A stretch of DNA of 64,000 nucleotides from JAMQPK01 sp963761975 (GTDB taxonomy: Bacteria; Acidobacteriota; Vicinamibacteria; Vicinamibacterales; JAMQPK01), in NCBI GenBank assembly GCA_963761975.1, contig CAVXIR010000002.1, forward strand, positions 2,418,001 through 2,482,000. Reading direction: 5' to 3'. The notes beneath the pieces are model-generated. The model did not search any database and was not told the origin of the DNA. It saw only the letters and a program-made list of their open reading frames with translations. The position numbers and the translations under genes are program-made. Shown here one piece after another: positions 52,283 to 61,931 of the stretch (within the stretch, counting starts at the first letter, position 1; each line of letters begins with the position of its first letter).

Positions 52283-52753
52283 ATGGCAGCAGAGAAGCGG
52301 TCGAGGCGCGAGATGGTGCAACTGGCCGGCGCGGGAGTGCTTGGCCTCAGGGCGCTGCAGGGCGGGTCGCCGCCCCGCAAACAGGTCTTCAAGGACCCTA
52401 CCGGCACGTCCGGCACGCTCGCCGCGATCCGGTCCGGGCACCTGCTTTTCGTCAGCGGCATCGGGGGCTATTACCCATCGAGGCGGCCCGGCGGCCCCGG
52501 TGACATCAAGCAGCAGACGGCCGATGCCCTGGATCTCATGAAGGCCCTGCTCGAGCAGGCGGGCTCGTCGATGGCGGATCTTCTTCAGGTCCAAGTTGCG
52601 CTCGTCGATTCGGCGAACAACTGGGAGCCAATGAACGAGGTGTACAACACCCGCGTTCCCGAGCCTCGTCCGGTGCGATCGTATTTCGGCAGCACAGGAT
52701 TCCCCCACCCGGGCCAGTTGCTGCAAATCGACGCGATCGCCTACGTCGACTGA
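52283..52753 (+). CDS. RidA/YjgF-family protein with Tat-like signal
   Basis: An AGGAGAGG site precedes MAAEKRSRREMVQLAGAGVL, a twin-arginine start followed by a modest hydrophobic part. The RidA domain reads LLFVSGIGGYYPSRRPGGPG, ALDLMKALLEQAGSSMADLL, VQVALVDSANNWEPMNEVYN and PEPRPVRSYFGSTGFPH. It is close to the 44206 product. Export of a RidA protein is unusual, since enamine clearing is normally cytosolic, but fits the exported PLP enzymes around it. Confidence 0.8.
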   Translation: MAAEKRSRREMVQLAGAGVLGLRALQGGSPPRKQVFKDPTGTSGTLAAIRSGHLLFVSGIGGYYPSRRPGGPGDIKQQTADALDLMKALLEQAGSSMADLLQVQVALVDSANNWEPMNEVYNTRVPEPRPVRSYFGSTGFPHPGQLLQIDAIAYVD

Positions 52754-52818
52754 GCTGACGCTGACGCAGCGCCGATCGTTGCATTTCGATCAACAACCGG
52801 TTTCCTGGAGAGACTCTG

Positions 52819-54699
52819 ATGAAATCGCTTCGACTTGTCACGCTCCTGCTGCTTCCCCTGCTGGCTCCGGCCTTCATGGCGGAGCAGCCCTCGTCGGTCT
52901 CCTACGCGCAGGCGCGGGGCCCGGTGCGCTTCCCGTCCGCCGTGGCGCCGCGCAACGACATCCAGATGCAGAACCGGGTGCCCGTCCGCATGCGCGATGG
53001 TGTCACCCTGTATGCCGATGTCTACCGGCCCCTGAAAGAGGGTCGTTACCCGGTCATCGTCTCGAGAACGCCGTACAGCACCGAACGTGCGCCCTCCGCT
53101 TACGACGCGGCGGTGTACTTCGCCCAGCGCGGCTACGTCTTCGTCTTCCAGGACATTCGGGGCCGGCACGAGTCCGATGGCGAGTGGGATCCGTTCCGCT
53201 ATGACGAGCGGGACGGCCACGATACCGTCGAATGGGCCGCCAAGCAGCCGTGGTCGAACGGGAAGGTGGGCATGCAGGGCGGGTCCTATCTCGGGCAGAA
53301 CCAGTGGCGGGCCGCGCAGGCCGCGCCGCGGAGCCTGATCACCATTTTTCCCATGGTCGCTTCGACGAGCATCTATCACGACTGGATCACGCTGAACGGC
53401 GGCTGGCGGCTCTCGTTCAACTTCGGCTGGGGGCCCGTCCGGCAGGAATCGCGAATCATGCAGAACCCAGGGCACCACACGCTCAAGGACGTGGACGCCC
53501 TCCACTACGACAATCTTCAGCGGCACCTGCCCTTGTCGACGATGCAGCAGCTCGCGGGACGCAATGCGAAGTTCTACGACGACTGGCTGGCCAACCCGGA
53601 TTACAACGGCTATTGGAAGCCGCTGAACGTCGAGGAGATGTTCGAGAAGATCACGGTTCCCGTCCACACGTTCGGCGGCTGGTTCGACATCTTCAGCCAG
53701 GGCACCCTGCGCGGCTACGTTGGCATGAGTCAGAAGGGCGGAACGGAGCAGGCACGCAAGGGGAGCCATATCGTCATCGGACCGTGGGGGCACGGGGCGT
53801 CCCGCGAGTTCGGCGACATCGACTTCGGGCCCACGGCCAACGTGGAAGCGCTGGACCTCCAGGTCCGCTGGTACGACTACTGGCTGCAGGGGATCGACAA
53901 CGGCCTGGCCAAGGAGCCGCCGGTGAAGCTGTTCGTCATGGGACGGAACGAATGGGTGTTCGAGCAGGAGTACCCACTGGCCCGGACGGATTACCGGTCT
54001 TTCTATTTCACCAGCGACGGCCGCGCCAACAGCGACACGGGCAACGGCGGGCTGAGCTGGACGAAGCCGGCGGCGAAGTCTGCGCCGGACCGCTTCACGT
54101 ATGATCCAGCCAAGCCCGTTCCCAGTCTCGGGGGCAATAACTGTTGCGGGACGCCGACGCCTACCGGCCCGCGAGATCAGCGTCCGATCGAAGGCCGCCA
54201 GGACATTCTGGTTTACACGTCCGACGCCCTGCAAGAGGAGCTCGAGGTGACCGGTCCGGTCAAGGTCGTGCTCTACGCCTCCTCGGACGCGGTGGATACC
54301 GATTTCGTGGCCAAACTGGTTGACGTGCACCCCGACGGCAAGAGCTACAACATGGCCGAGGGGATCGTCCGCGCGCGCTATCGCGACAGCCTCAGTGCTC
54401 CGAGCCTGATGAAGCCAGGGGAGGTGTACCGATTCGAGATTGACATGGTGGGCACGTCCATCGCCTTCCAGACGGGGCATCGGGTCCGGGTCCACGTGAC
54501 CAGCAGCCATTTCCCGCAATTCGACCGCAACCCGAACACGGGCGCGAAGTTCGGCACGAGCGCCGAGATGAAGGTGGCGCAGCAGACGATCTACCACGAT
54601 GCCGAGCGCCCGTCGCACATCGTGCTGCCGGTGATCCCGTCGCGCGGAGCCCGCAGTCCCAGCAGTGAGGTGCGTCTGTCAGCGGATGATGGCCGATGA
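52819..54699 (+). CDS. CocE/NonD-type hydrolase (X-Pro dipeptidyl-peptidase/acylase S15 family), exported
   Basis: The 626-residue protein has a signal peptide (LRLVTLLLLPLLAPAFMA). The catalytic alpha/beta hydrolase domain has SRTPYSTERAP, GMQGGSYLGQNQW (nucleophile Ser), GGWFDIFSQGTLRGY (Asp) and IGPWGHGASREFGD (His). The C-terminal jelly-roll includes YTSDALQEELEVTGPVKVVL. Family members cleave acyl groups from esters or amides (cocaine esterase, cephalosporin acylase, X-Pro peptidase). It could supply the cluster with a deacylated substrate. It lies between the Tat-RidA gene and the TonB receptor. Confidence 0.88.
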   Translation: MKSLRLVTLLLLPLLAPAFMAEQPSSVSYAQARGPVRFPSAVAPRNDIQMQNRVPVRMRDGVTLYADVYRPLKEGRYPVIVSRTPYSTERAPSAYDAAVYFAQRGYVFVFQDIRGRHESDGEWDPFRYDERDGHDTVEWAAKQPWSNGKVGMQGGSYLGQNQWRAAQAAPRSLITIFPMVASTSIYHDWITLNGGWRLSFNFGWGPVRQESRIMQNPGHHTLKDVDALHYDNLQRHLPLSTMQQLAGRNAKFYDDWLANPDYNGYWKPLNVEEMFEKITVPVHTFGGWFDIFSQGTLRGYVGMSQKGGTEQARKGSHIVIGPWGHGASREFGDIDFGPTANVEALDLQVRWYDYWLQGIDNGLAKEPPVKLFVMGRNEWVFEQEYPLARTDYRSFYFTSDGRANSDTGNGGLSWTKPAAKSAPDRFTYDPAKPVPSLGGNNCCGTPTPTGPRDQRPIEGRQDILVYTSDALQEELEVTGPVKVVLYASSDAVDTDFVAKLVDVHPDGKSYNMAEGIVRARYRDSLSAPSLMKPGEVYRFEIDMVGTSIAFQTGHRVRVHVTSSHFPQFDRNPNTGAKFGTSAEMKVAQQTIYHDAERPSHIVLPVIPSRGARSPSSEVRLSADDGR

Positions 54700-54755
54700 G
54701 GCTCTACAATATCGCCGTCATCGGTCCCTGGAATAGTTGAAAGGAGCCACGAAAA

Positions 54756-57700
54756 ATGAAACCTTGCGCGTTGGCTTTTTTAGTTTGTCTCACTGGCAGT
54801 ATCGGTCTTCGCGCCGGTCGCTTCGGCGCAGCTGGCCTCCCAGACGGCGCTGGTCGGCACCGTAACCGACAGCGGCGGCGGCGTGCTTCCGGGTGCGACG
54901 GTGGTGGCGGTGAATACTGGCACGAAGGACACCTATGAGGCCACCACCAACGCCCAAGGTCAGTACAACATCCAGTTCGTCCGCCCCGGCCGGTACGAGA
55001 TCACCGTGAGCATGCAGGGCTTTCAGGCCTCCAGAACGACCGGCATCGAGCTCACGACCAACCAGGTCGTGCGCACGAATGCCGTCCTGCAGGTCGGCGC
55101 CGTAACCGAAGAAGTGCTAGTCGAGGCCCGGGCGGCCGTCCTCGCCACCGACCAAGCCACTGTGTCGGACACCATCGATGCGCAGCAGCTCACCGAGCTG
55201 CCGTCTCGCGGGCGCAACGTGTGGCAGATGGCGGAAATCACGCCGGGCGTGCAGAGAGGCACACGGGAGGGCACCTGGATTGGCGCGGGGCAGCGCGACA
55301 TTCAGAACAGCCTGACGCTCGACGGCATCAACTCGGCGGCCAACCTGATGCCGTCGACCTCGATGCAGCCGATCGCCGACGCGGTCGAGGAGGTCGTGGT
55401 TCAGACCGGCAGCACCTCGGCCGAGTTCGGGTCGTATCTCGGCGTCCACGTGAACGTCGTCACCAAGAGTGGCACCAACCGCCCGCACGGCAGCCTCTCG
55501 TACTTCTTCCAGGGCGACGAGCTCGACGCCCGGGGGTTCTTCGAGGATCGGACCGCCCCCGCGAATCCGCGGAGCTATAACCAGTTCGCCGCGCAGGCGG
55601 ACGGGCCCCTCGTCATCCCCGGACTGTTTGACGGCCGCAACCGGACCTTCTTCATGATGGCCTACGAGGCCATCCGGCAGGATAGCCAGTTGGCCGCCAT
55701 CGGCACGGTCCCGACGGCGCTGATGCGGCAGGGCAATTTCTCGGAGGTGAGCGCCCAGCTCAGGAATCCACGGACCGGCCTCCCGTATCCCGGTAACATC
55801 ATTCCTGCGTCTGATCTGGATCCGATCGCGCGCCGGGTCCTGCAGGAGTACTTCCCGGCGCCGAACCGGCCGGGCCTGGCCGCCAACCTGGTAGGCAGCA
55901 GGCTTGTGAACGTCAACCAGGATCAGATCCTGGCCCGGGTGGATCAGAACATCGGGAACCGTGCCCGGGTGTACTTCCGCTACAACTGGCAGGACGAGTT
56001 CGTCGACAACGTCGAGATCATTCCGGTTGTGGGCATCAAGCGTCCCCGCAAGAACACGAACTACCTGGGCGCGTATACGCACACGATTTCGCCGAACCTG
56101 CTGAACGATTTCCGGATCGGGTACCACTCCGTGCCCGAGGACACGCTGAATTTCTTCCAGGTGAACGGCCTGGCGTCTGCCGGCGCCGATCTCGGCATTC
56201 CCGGCTTCAACGGCGACGTGCGGTTCAACAATCCGGGCGTCCCGGACTTCACCATCACCGGGTTCGACAGCGTCGTGCTGGGCGGCACGAACTGGCTGCA
56301 GTTCGACCGGACGTTCCAGCTCTCGAACATCATCGCCTACAACCGGGGCGCGCATAACGTCCGCGCCGGGTTCGATGCGCGGCGCGTGGAGACCGGCCGG
56401 CAGGCGGCGAACAACCCCCGCGGTAACTTCTCGTTCGACGGCCTGATGACCGGCCACGCCATGGCCGACTTCCTCGTTGGGCTGCCGCGCTCGGTGCGGA
56501 CGCCGGTGGACCAGCTGCAGGGCCACGTCGGGCATTGGCGCAACGGCCTCTTCATCAACGACACGTGGCAGGCCACGCGCGACCTGACACTGAGCCTCGG
56601 TCTGCGTTACGAGCTGCATACGCCAGCGGAGACGTATGAAGGCTTCGCGTCGATGCTGAACGCGGACTTCACGGGTCTCATTCCCGCGAGCCACCCGGCG
56701 GTCGGGTTCGAGTTTCACGAGCCGAACAACAACCTGTGGGCCCCGCGCCTGGGCGCGACCTACCGGCTGACCGAGAAGACGGTCCTCCGCGGGGGCTGGG
56801 GGATCTACTACAACCCGAACCAGATGAACACGTTCACGTTCCTGACGAACAATCCGCCGCTCGCTGCCGAGTTCACCTTCTTCTCGGATCCGGCGAACCC
56901 CACGCTGTCCTTCACCAGCCCGATCGGCGTGGTCGGCCCTGGCGCGCCGCCGGACGTAGTTTCGCCCAACCGGGATCTGCCCCCGGCCCAGAAGAACCAG
57001 TGGAGCTTTGACATCCAGCAGGAGCTCTTCCTGAATACCGCCGTCGACCTTCAGTACATCGGGTCGCGGACGAAGAACCTGGATCGCAGCTTCTTCGTCA
57101 ACACGCCGAGGCCCGGTGCCGGGCCGATCCAGGCTCGGCGGCCCAACCCGGCCTTCGGGAACCTGCGCATCATCCAGAACGACCAGGTCGCCGACTACGA
57201 CGCGTTCACCGTCCACCTGCGACGTCGCATGAGCCAGGGGCTGCAGGCGAGCGTGCACTATACCTTCTCCCGCAACGACGACATGGGCACCAACTCGAAC
57301 GCGGGCGGCCGGACGATGGATGACTTCGACATCCGGCGGGATTACGCCCCGTCGAACTGGAGCCTTCCGCACCGGTTCGTCGCCAGCTATCTCTACGAGA
57401 TACCCGTCTTCCGGGACTCGCAGCAGGCGGTCCTGCGGCACGTCCTGGGCGGCTGGCAGATCGGCGGCGTGACCACGATCCAGAGCGGCATACCGATCAA
57501 TGTCACGATAGGCACGGACCGTGCGAATACCGGCAGTCCGAGCCAGAGGCCTGATCTGGTCGGCACTCCGTCGGCGAACTGCGGCGCTGGTCACCTCGTC
57601 AACTGCATCGACGCCACGGCTTATGCGCTGCCGGCCCAGTTCACTTTCGGCAATGCGCCGCGCAACCATCTGCGGGGCCCCCGGAGAGTGATCACCGACC

Positions 57701-57888
57701 TGTCGCTGGCCAAGAACTTCGGGCTCGGCGGGGCGAGGCAGCTGCAGTTCCGCGCGGAAGTCTTCAACGTGTTCAACACCGCCAACTTCGACAACCCGAA
57801 TGCGACGTTTGGCACGGCTAATTTCGGGCGGATCACTTCCGCGCAGCCGATGCGCCAGATCCAGTTGGGGGCCCGGGTGACGTTCTGA
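54756..57888 (+). CDS. TonB-dependent receptor with N-terminal carboxypeptidase-regulatory-like domain
   Basis: AAGGAG precedes the ATG at 54756. The signal peptide (PCALAFLVCL joined to AVSVFAPVASAQ) is split by a frameshift near 54797. The remaining 1,000 residues are in one frame. Order: CarboxypepD-like domain (ALVGTVTDSGGGVLPGATVV), plug with LTLDGINSAANLMPSTSMQP and VVTKSGTNRPHGSLSYFFQG, and a 22-stranded-type barrel ending in QIQLGARVTF with C-terminal Phe. This Oar-like type is typical of Acidobacteria and takes up oligomers or peptides across the outer membrane. It is the likely importer of the 41-60 kb cluster. Confidence 0.9.
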
Positions 57889-57900
57889 CCCTCTGAACTA

Positions 57901-57946
57901 CCTCCTAACCACCGGATCCGGGATTCCGGATCCGGTGGTTAGGAGG
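57901..57946 (+). terminator. Perfect 21-bp inverted repeat after the TonB receptor gene
   Basis: Arms 57901-57921 and 57926-57946 are exact reverse complements with a 4-nt loop (gatt). The hairpin begins 12 bp after the stop. No T-run follows, so it may be a factor-assisted terminator, an mRNA stabiliser or a recombination scar. A broken receptor fragment begins 13 bp further on. Confidence 0.7.
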
Positions 57947-57959
57947 CCTTAATGCTTTG

Positions 57960-58524
57960 GCCGACTATGGGCCTGCGAACTGGGACATCCCGCGCCGCTT
58001 CGTCGCGAGCGACATCTACGACCTGCGGTCTTCACGACATCGTCACGGCCACTCCTCAGGTACGTCGTGGCTGGATGGCAGATCGCGGGCGTGACGACGA
58101 TCCAGAGCGGGTCGACCATCAACGTGACGATCGCCGCCGATCGCGCAAACATCGGCATTGCGTGCCTCCAACGTCCGAATCTCATCGGTCCTGTCCTCAG
58201 CCTCAATTGTCAGGAGAACCCGGGGAACCGACTTGATCAATTGCTTCGATCCTGCGGCGTCTGCGATGCCGGCGCAGTTCACCTTCGGCAACGACCCGCG
58301 CAATCTGCTGAGAGGTCCAAAATCGGTGACCACCGACCTGTCGATGGCCAAGGACGTCCCAGTTGGTGGCAATGTGCGGCTGCAGGTCCGCGTGGAGCTG
58401 TTCAACGCGTTCAACAACGTCAACAACGGCAACCCTGGCGCGTCGTTCGGAGCAGCGACGTTCGCGTATCAGCTCGGCCGGAAACATGCGGCAGATGCAG
58501 CTGAGGTTCAAGTTGATCTTTTGA
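57960..58524 (+). pseudogene. Remnant of the C-terminal barrel of a second TonB receptor
   Basis: Three frames give pieces that match the last 190 residues of the intact receptor in order. They are ADYGPANWDIPRRFVASDIY, then GWQIAGVTTIQSGSTINVTI, then NDPRNLLRGPKSVTTDLSMA, and RQMQLRFKLIF before the stop at 58522-58524. There is no start, plug or N-terminal domain. The piece is similar but not identical to the intact copy, so it is an old paralogue left after deletion or recombination, not a recent duplication. Confidence 0.8.
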
Positions 58525-58537
58525 TCGAGGTGTCAGG

Positions 58538-59068
58538 ATGAGACAACGCGATGTCATGCTGTCGGCTCTGTTGATGATGGCGACGCTCGCGAGCGACGCT
58601 TTGGCGCAGGGCTCGATGCGGGCGGAAGAACGGCTCAAAGAGCGGAAGATCACGCTGCCGCCGGCGCCGGCCCCTGTGGCCAATTACGTCAGAGCCGTCC
58701 GTGTCGGCAACCTCCTCTTTGTCTCCGGCACGACGTCGCGGGATCTCAAGCCGTTCGGGAAAGTCGGGAAGGATCTCACCGTGGATCAGGGTTATCAGGC
58801 AGCCCGACATGCGGGCTTGCTCTTTCTGGCAAATGTGCGCGCAGAGCTCGGCTCACTCGATCGTGTGAAACGCGTCGTCAAGGTCCTCGGGATGGTGAAC
58901 TCCGTCGACGGATTTGGTGAGCAGCCCGCAGTGATCAACGGATTCTCCGACCTTATGGTAGAGGTGTTCGGCGAGGCGATTGGTAAACATGCACGCTCCG
59001 CCGTGGGCATGGCCGCGCTGCCCGGCAATGCCCCGGTCGAAGTCGAGGCCATCCTCGAGATCGAATGA
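58538..59068 (+). CDS. RidA/YjgF-family protein with signal peptide
   Basis: A Sec signal (MLSALLMMATLASDALAQ) is followed by the larger RidA subfamily pattern: VANYVRAVRVGNLLFVSGTT, QAARHAGLLFLANVRAELGS, LDRVKRVVKVLGMVNSVDGF and ARSAVGMAALPGNAPVEVEA with the conserved Arg. It is diverged from the other two RidA proteins. As an exported enamine/imine deaminase it would complement the Tat-exported PLP enzymes. It starts 13 bp after the receptor remnant, and the next gene is 44 bp away on the same strand. Confidence 0.82.
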   Translation: MRQRDVMLSALLMMATLASDALAQGSMRAEERLKERKITLPPAPAPVANYVRAVRVGNLLFVSGTTSRDLKPFGKVGKDLTVDQGYQAARHAGLLFLANVRAELGSLDRVKRVVKVLGMVNSVDGFGEQPAVINGFSDLMVEVFGEAIGKHARSAVGMAALPGNAPVEVEAILEIE

Positions 59069-59112
59069 GCTGGCAATGAATTGCGAAAGCGCAAAGCGCT
59101 AAGGAGGGGACC

Positions 59113-60009
59113 ATGCATCGCATATTTGTGACCCTGATTGCCTGTGCCCTCGTAACGGCGCACGTATGGTCGCAGGCCCAACCGTCCGCACCGGCCGCTC
59201 AGGCGCCGCAAATCGAAACCAGAAAGGTCGAGGGCACCGACAACGTCTATACGTTCCGCAACCAGAACAGCCAGTCGATGTTCATCGTCACGAACGCCGG
59301 TGTGATCGTGACCGATCCGGTCGGATATGGCCGGCCAGAGGGCGGTGCGCAATATCTGGCTGAGATCAAAAAGATCACGAACCAGCCGATCAGATATCTG
59401 ATCTACAGCCACCATCACTTCGATCACATTGCCGGTGGTCGCGCTTTCAAAGAGGCGGGTGCTCGCGTGGTCGCACACAGGAGAGTCATGGAGCGCCTAA
59501 AGCCGCTGAGCGATCCGAACACGGTGCTGCCTGACGAGATGGTCGATCAAAACAGAACAATTACGCTCGGCGGCACGGCACTGGAGCTCACCTATCTCGG
59601 GCCGAACCATTCCGACAGCGCGTTGCTGATGCGATTGCCGAAAGAGGGCATCGTGTTCGTCGTCGATCTGCTTCCTGTCGGCGCCATGCCTGGCCGCGGC
59701 TTGATCGACTTCTACCCGATGGAAGCCGAAGCCTCCATCAAACGGATCCTGGCGATGGATTGGGAGCGCCTTATTCCGGGACATCCGGCGCCAGACGGAC
59801 GGTTGGGCACCAAGAAGGACGCGCAAGATCAGCTCACGTTCCTGCAGGATGTCTCAGCTGCAGTGAAAGCCGAGGCGCAGCAAGGACGTTGCTGGGAACC
59901 CGTCGAGAGTCAGCTGAAGCTGCCGAAGTACGCGAGCTGGCCCGGCTACGAGGCCAACCTGATATTTTCGCTGCGGCGCTACTGCGCGTTGTGGGGTCGC
60001 GGAACCTAA
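59113..60009 (+). CDS. Exported metallo-beta-lactamase-fold hydrolase
   Basis: AAGGAGG precedes the ATG. A signal peptide (RIFVTLIACALVTAHVWS) is followed by the MBL core with the zinc motif SHHHFDHIAGG, a LGPNHSDSALL His segment, VFVVDLLPVGAMPG with the bridging Asp, and LIPGHPAPDG. Relatives include broad periplasmic hydrolases acting on lactams, lactones or quinoprotein relay partners. It may hydrolyse a product of the neighbouring cluster. It could equally be an unrelated hydrolase of the quinoprotein-relay type. Confidence 0.82.
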   Translation: MHRIFVTLIACALVTAHVWSQAQPSAPAAQAPQIETRKVEGTDNVYTFRNQNSQSMFIVTNAGVIVTDPVGYGRPEGGAQYLAEIKKITNQPIRYLIYSHHHFDHIAGGRAFKEAGARVVAHRRVMERLKPLSDPNTVLPDEMVDQNRTITLGGTALELTYLGPNHSDSALLMRLPKEGIVFVVDLLPVGAMPGRGLIDFYPMEAEASIKRILAMDWERLIPGHPAPDGRLGTKKDAQDQLTFLQDVSAAVKAEAQQGRCWEPVESQLKLPKYASWPGYEANLIFSLRRYCALWGRGT

Positions 60010-60065
60010 GAGCGTTTTTCGATTGGACGTAGTTTGGCCGGCGTGGGGCTTGGACGAGCTTTATC

Positions 60066-60420
60066 GGTGTTCCGACGCTGAGGCGCGGAGCCGCAGAGGC
60101 TGCGTTCTCATGAGAGAGACTTCCTGCGTCTGTGCGCTTCTGAAGATTTCTTCCGGTGGAGTGCGTAAGAACGCTCTGGGGACAGCGGTCGATTTCGCGC
60201 CGCAGGCGCGCCGCGAAGACAAAAGGCACACACAAGACCCTGAACACCCGATGGTCTTGATGTGTGCCTCTTGTCTTCTCGGCGATGGCCGCCGCAGCGG
60301 CCATCGAAATCGACGCGACAACCCGCTCCGTGTTGAGGCGGTGTTTTTCTCTGCGTCGCTGCGTCTCTGCGTCAAACGACAGCGTTCTGAAATCCGCGAT
60401 AGCCTGGCCGCAGCACGCGC
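60066..60420. repeat. Interspersed repeat with 8-nt units and long inverted arms
   Basis: The left arm (cgctgaggcgcggagccgcag) and the right arm (ctctgcgtcgctgcgtctctgcg, about 60352-60374) are rough reverse complements. The interior contains cgatttcgcgccgcaggcgcg, similar to the block at 38035. Conceptual translation of the right arm yields SASLRLCV. No gene is evident in 60010-60426. Confidence 0.6.
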
Positions 60421-60426
60421 TAAGCC

Positions 60427-61865
60427 TTAGCGCGGCCCTTCGCTTCCTGATGACACTCTGAACGCGAACCGGAAGGCAGGAATGCGATTGCCCGGATGAT
60501 CGTCGGCATAGGTGAGCTGGGGCAGGCGATACAGCTGTTGACTCCCCTCGGGCCCCTGGTAGATTCCCGGATAGAAGTCGATGAGATGCACACCTGGCGA
60601 GCCTGCCGCTTTGAAATTGACGACAACATCTCCCTGGCTGTTGAACCCGCACGCATACCCCATGTAGGCGTTGTCGTAGGTCACGACGTAGATGTTGTCG
60701 TAATCGGTCCAGCCGACGCCTTTGAGGTGAATGGTTACTGGTGTCCCGACTGGCCCAGACGTGGGCGAGATAGAGACCACGCTGGTCTCGATGACGAAGT
60801 GTGTCCGTGCGAGGATGGTCTCGCCGCTGCGGATTGACACGCCGTGAAGCCCGCCGAGATCGTCGGGCACAACGAGCGGCACGTCAATTCGTCCATCGTT
60901 TCCGACGGTCAGCTTCGTGATTTCGTTGTCCTTGGGAGCAAACCCACCCCCTGAGACGCGGTTACCTTGCTGTGTCTCCCACACGAGCGACACACGCGAG
61001 CCTGGGGGAAGGTCGCTTCCCTTGAGTTGCGTGCGCGTCAACACGGGACCCTGGGTGGGGGAGATACTCAGCTTTGCGGTGCCGTTCCCTACAGTTGCCT
61101 CTGGTACCGGCTGTTTCTGATAAGGCTCCGCGATCATCGGAGCAGGAGCGTTGCCTGGCGTGATTCGAAACACGAAGTCGGGTCTCGGCAAGTACGAGTT
61201 GGGCGCCTGCTCGTGATTCAAATAGCCCTGACCCATATATCCGGTATAGACCTTGACTTGATGCTCTCCGATGGCGCCGGAGGCGCGGAACCGCGCAACC
61301 GCAGAGCCGCGCGTGTCGGTCGCCGAGACCCACCCAATCTCCTGGTTGTCCCAGTTCACGACCCACGTGCTCTCCATGGTCCGCCATCCGAGCCCCTTGA
61401 CTCGAAGTTCGATCGGCGTGCCAACGGGACCTTCCGTCGGGTGCATCTCGAACGTCTGACCGATGTCGACGCCGCCCTGAGCGATCGGCACGCCGTTGTG
61501 AGAAGAAACACTTCGTGGACGCCGCCATAGTCCTCCGGCACGTTGAACCGGACCGTTACACGACCGTCGGCACCCACGTTTGCCTGGGCCAGGGGTCTGT
61601 TTGTGTTGGTGAACTTCTTCCCGCGGAATCGGAAGTAGTCTTCGACGACCCAACCTCCGTTCACCGTTCCCCAGATCAAATCGACTGGTTGATTCGGCGG
61701 CAACCCTTGGGCGCTTGCGACGACCTCAGCGCCCGCAACGAGCTTCTTGTTGGCGGAATAGGTGAGCGTGAGCTTTTTCGGCGGTGCGACCGCCGTGCTC
61801 GTTGAAGCTGGAGTGCCGGCGGCCTCGGAAGAATTGACGTCTCGTCCACACCCGACCGCGCTCAC
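60427..61865 (-). CDS. Lipoprotein with duplicated A-B-A-B domain architecture, one frameshift
   Basis: The frame upstream of GTG 61865 encodes YSLITLLALVSAVGC, a lipoprotein signal, but lacks a start codon, so the true N-terminus lies a few codons further up. Four domains follow. A1 has LPPNQPVDLIWG and FNVPEDYGGVHE; B1 has MHPTEGPVGTPIELRVKGLG. A2 has LPPGSRVSLVWE and VVPDDLGGLHG; B2 has ISPTSGPVGTPVTIHLKGVG. B domains resemble IPT/TIG folds. The frame changes near 61505 between A1 and B1. It is probably an outer-membrane-anchored binding or scaffold protein. Confidence 0.65.
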
Positions 61866-61931
61866 CAGCGCCAGGAGGGTGATGAGAGAATAGCAGGCAG
61901 AGCCGAAACGGAGGGACCGTCGAGACGTGGC

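Noticed and set aside
55117..57669. An 850-codon open frame antisense to the TonB receptor
   Set aside because: It mirrors the receptor codon pattern in GC-rich DNA, has Arg/Val/Asp-rich low-quality sequence, no start site and no family motif.
60061..60430. Small ORFs of 65-135 codons on both strands
   Set aside because: They translate the interspersed repeat (SASLRLCV type) and lack ribosome sites or domains.
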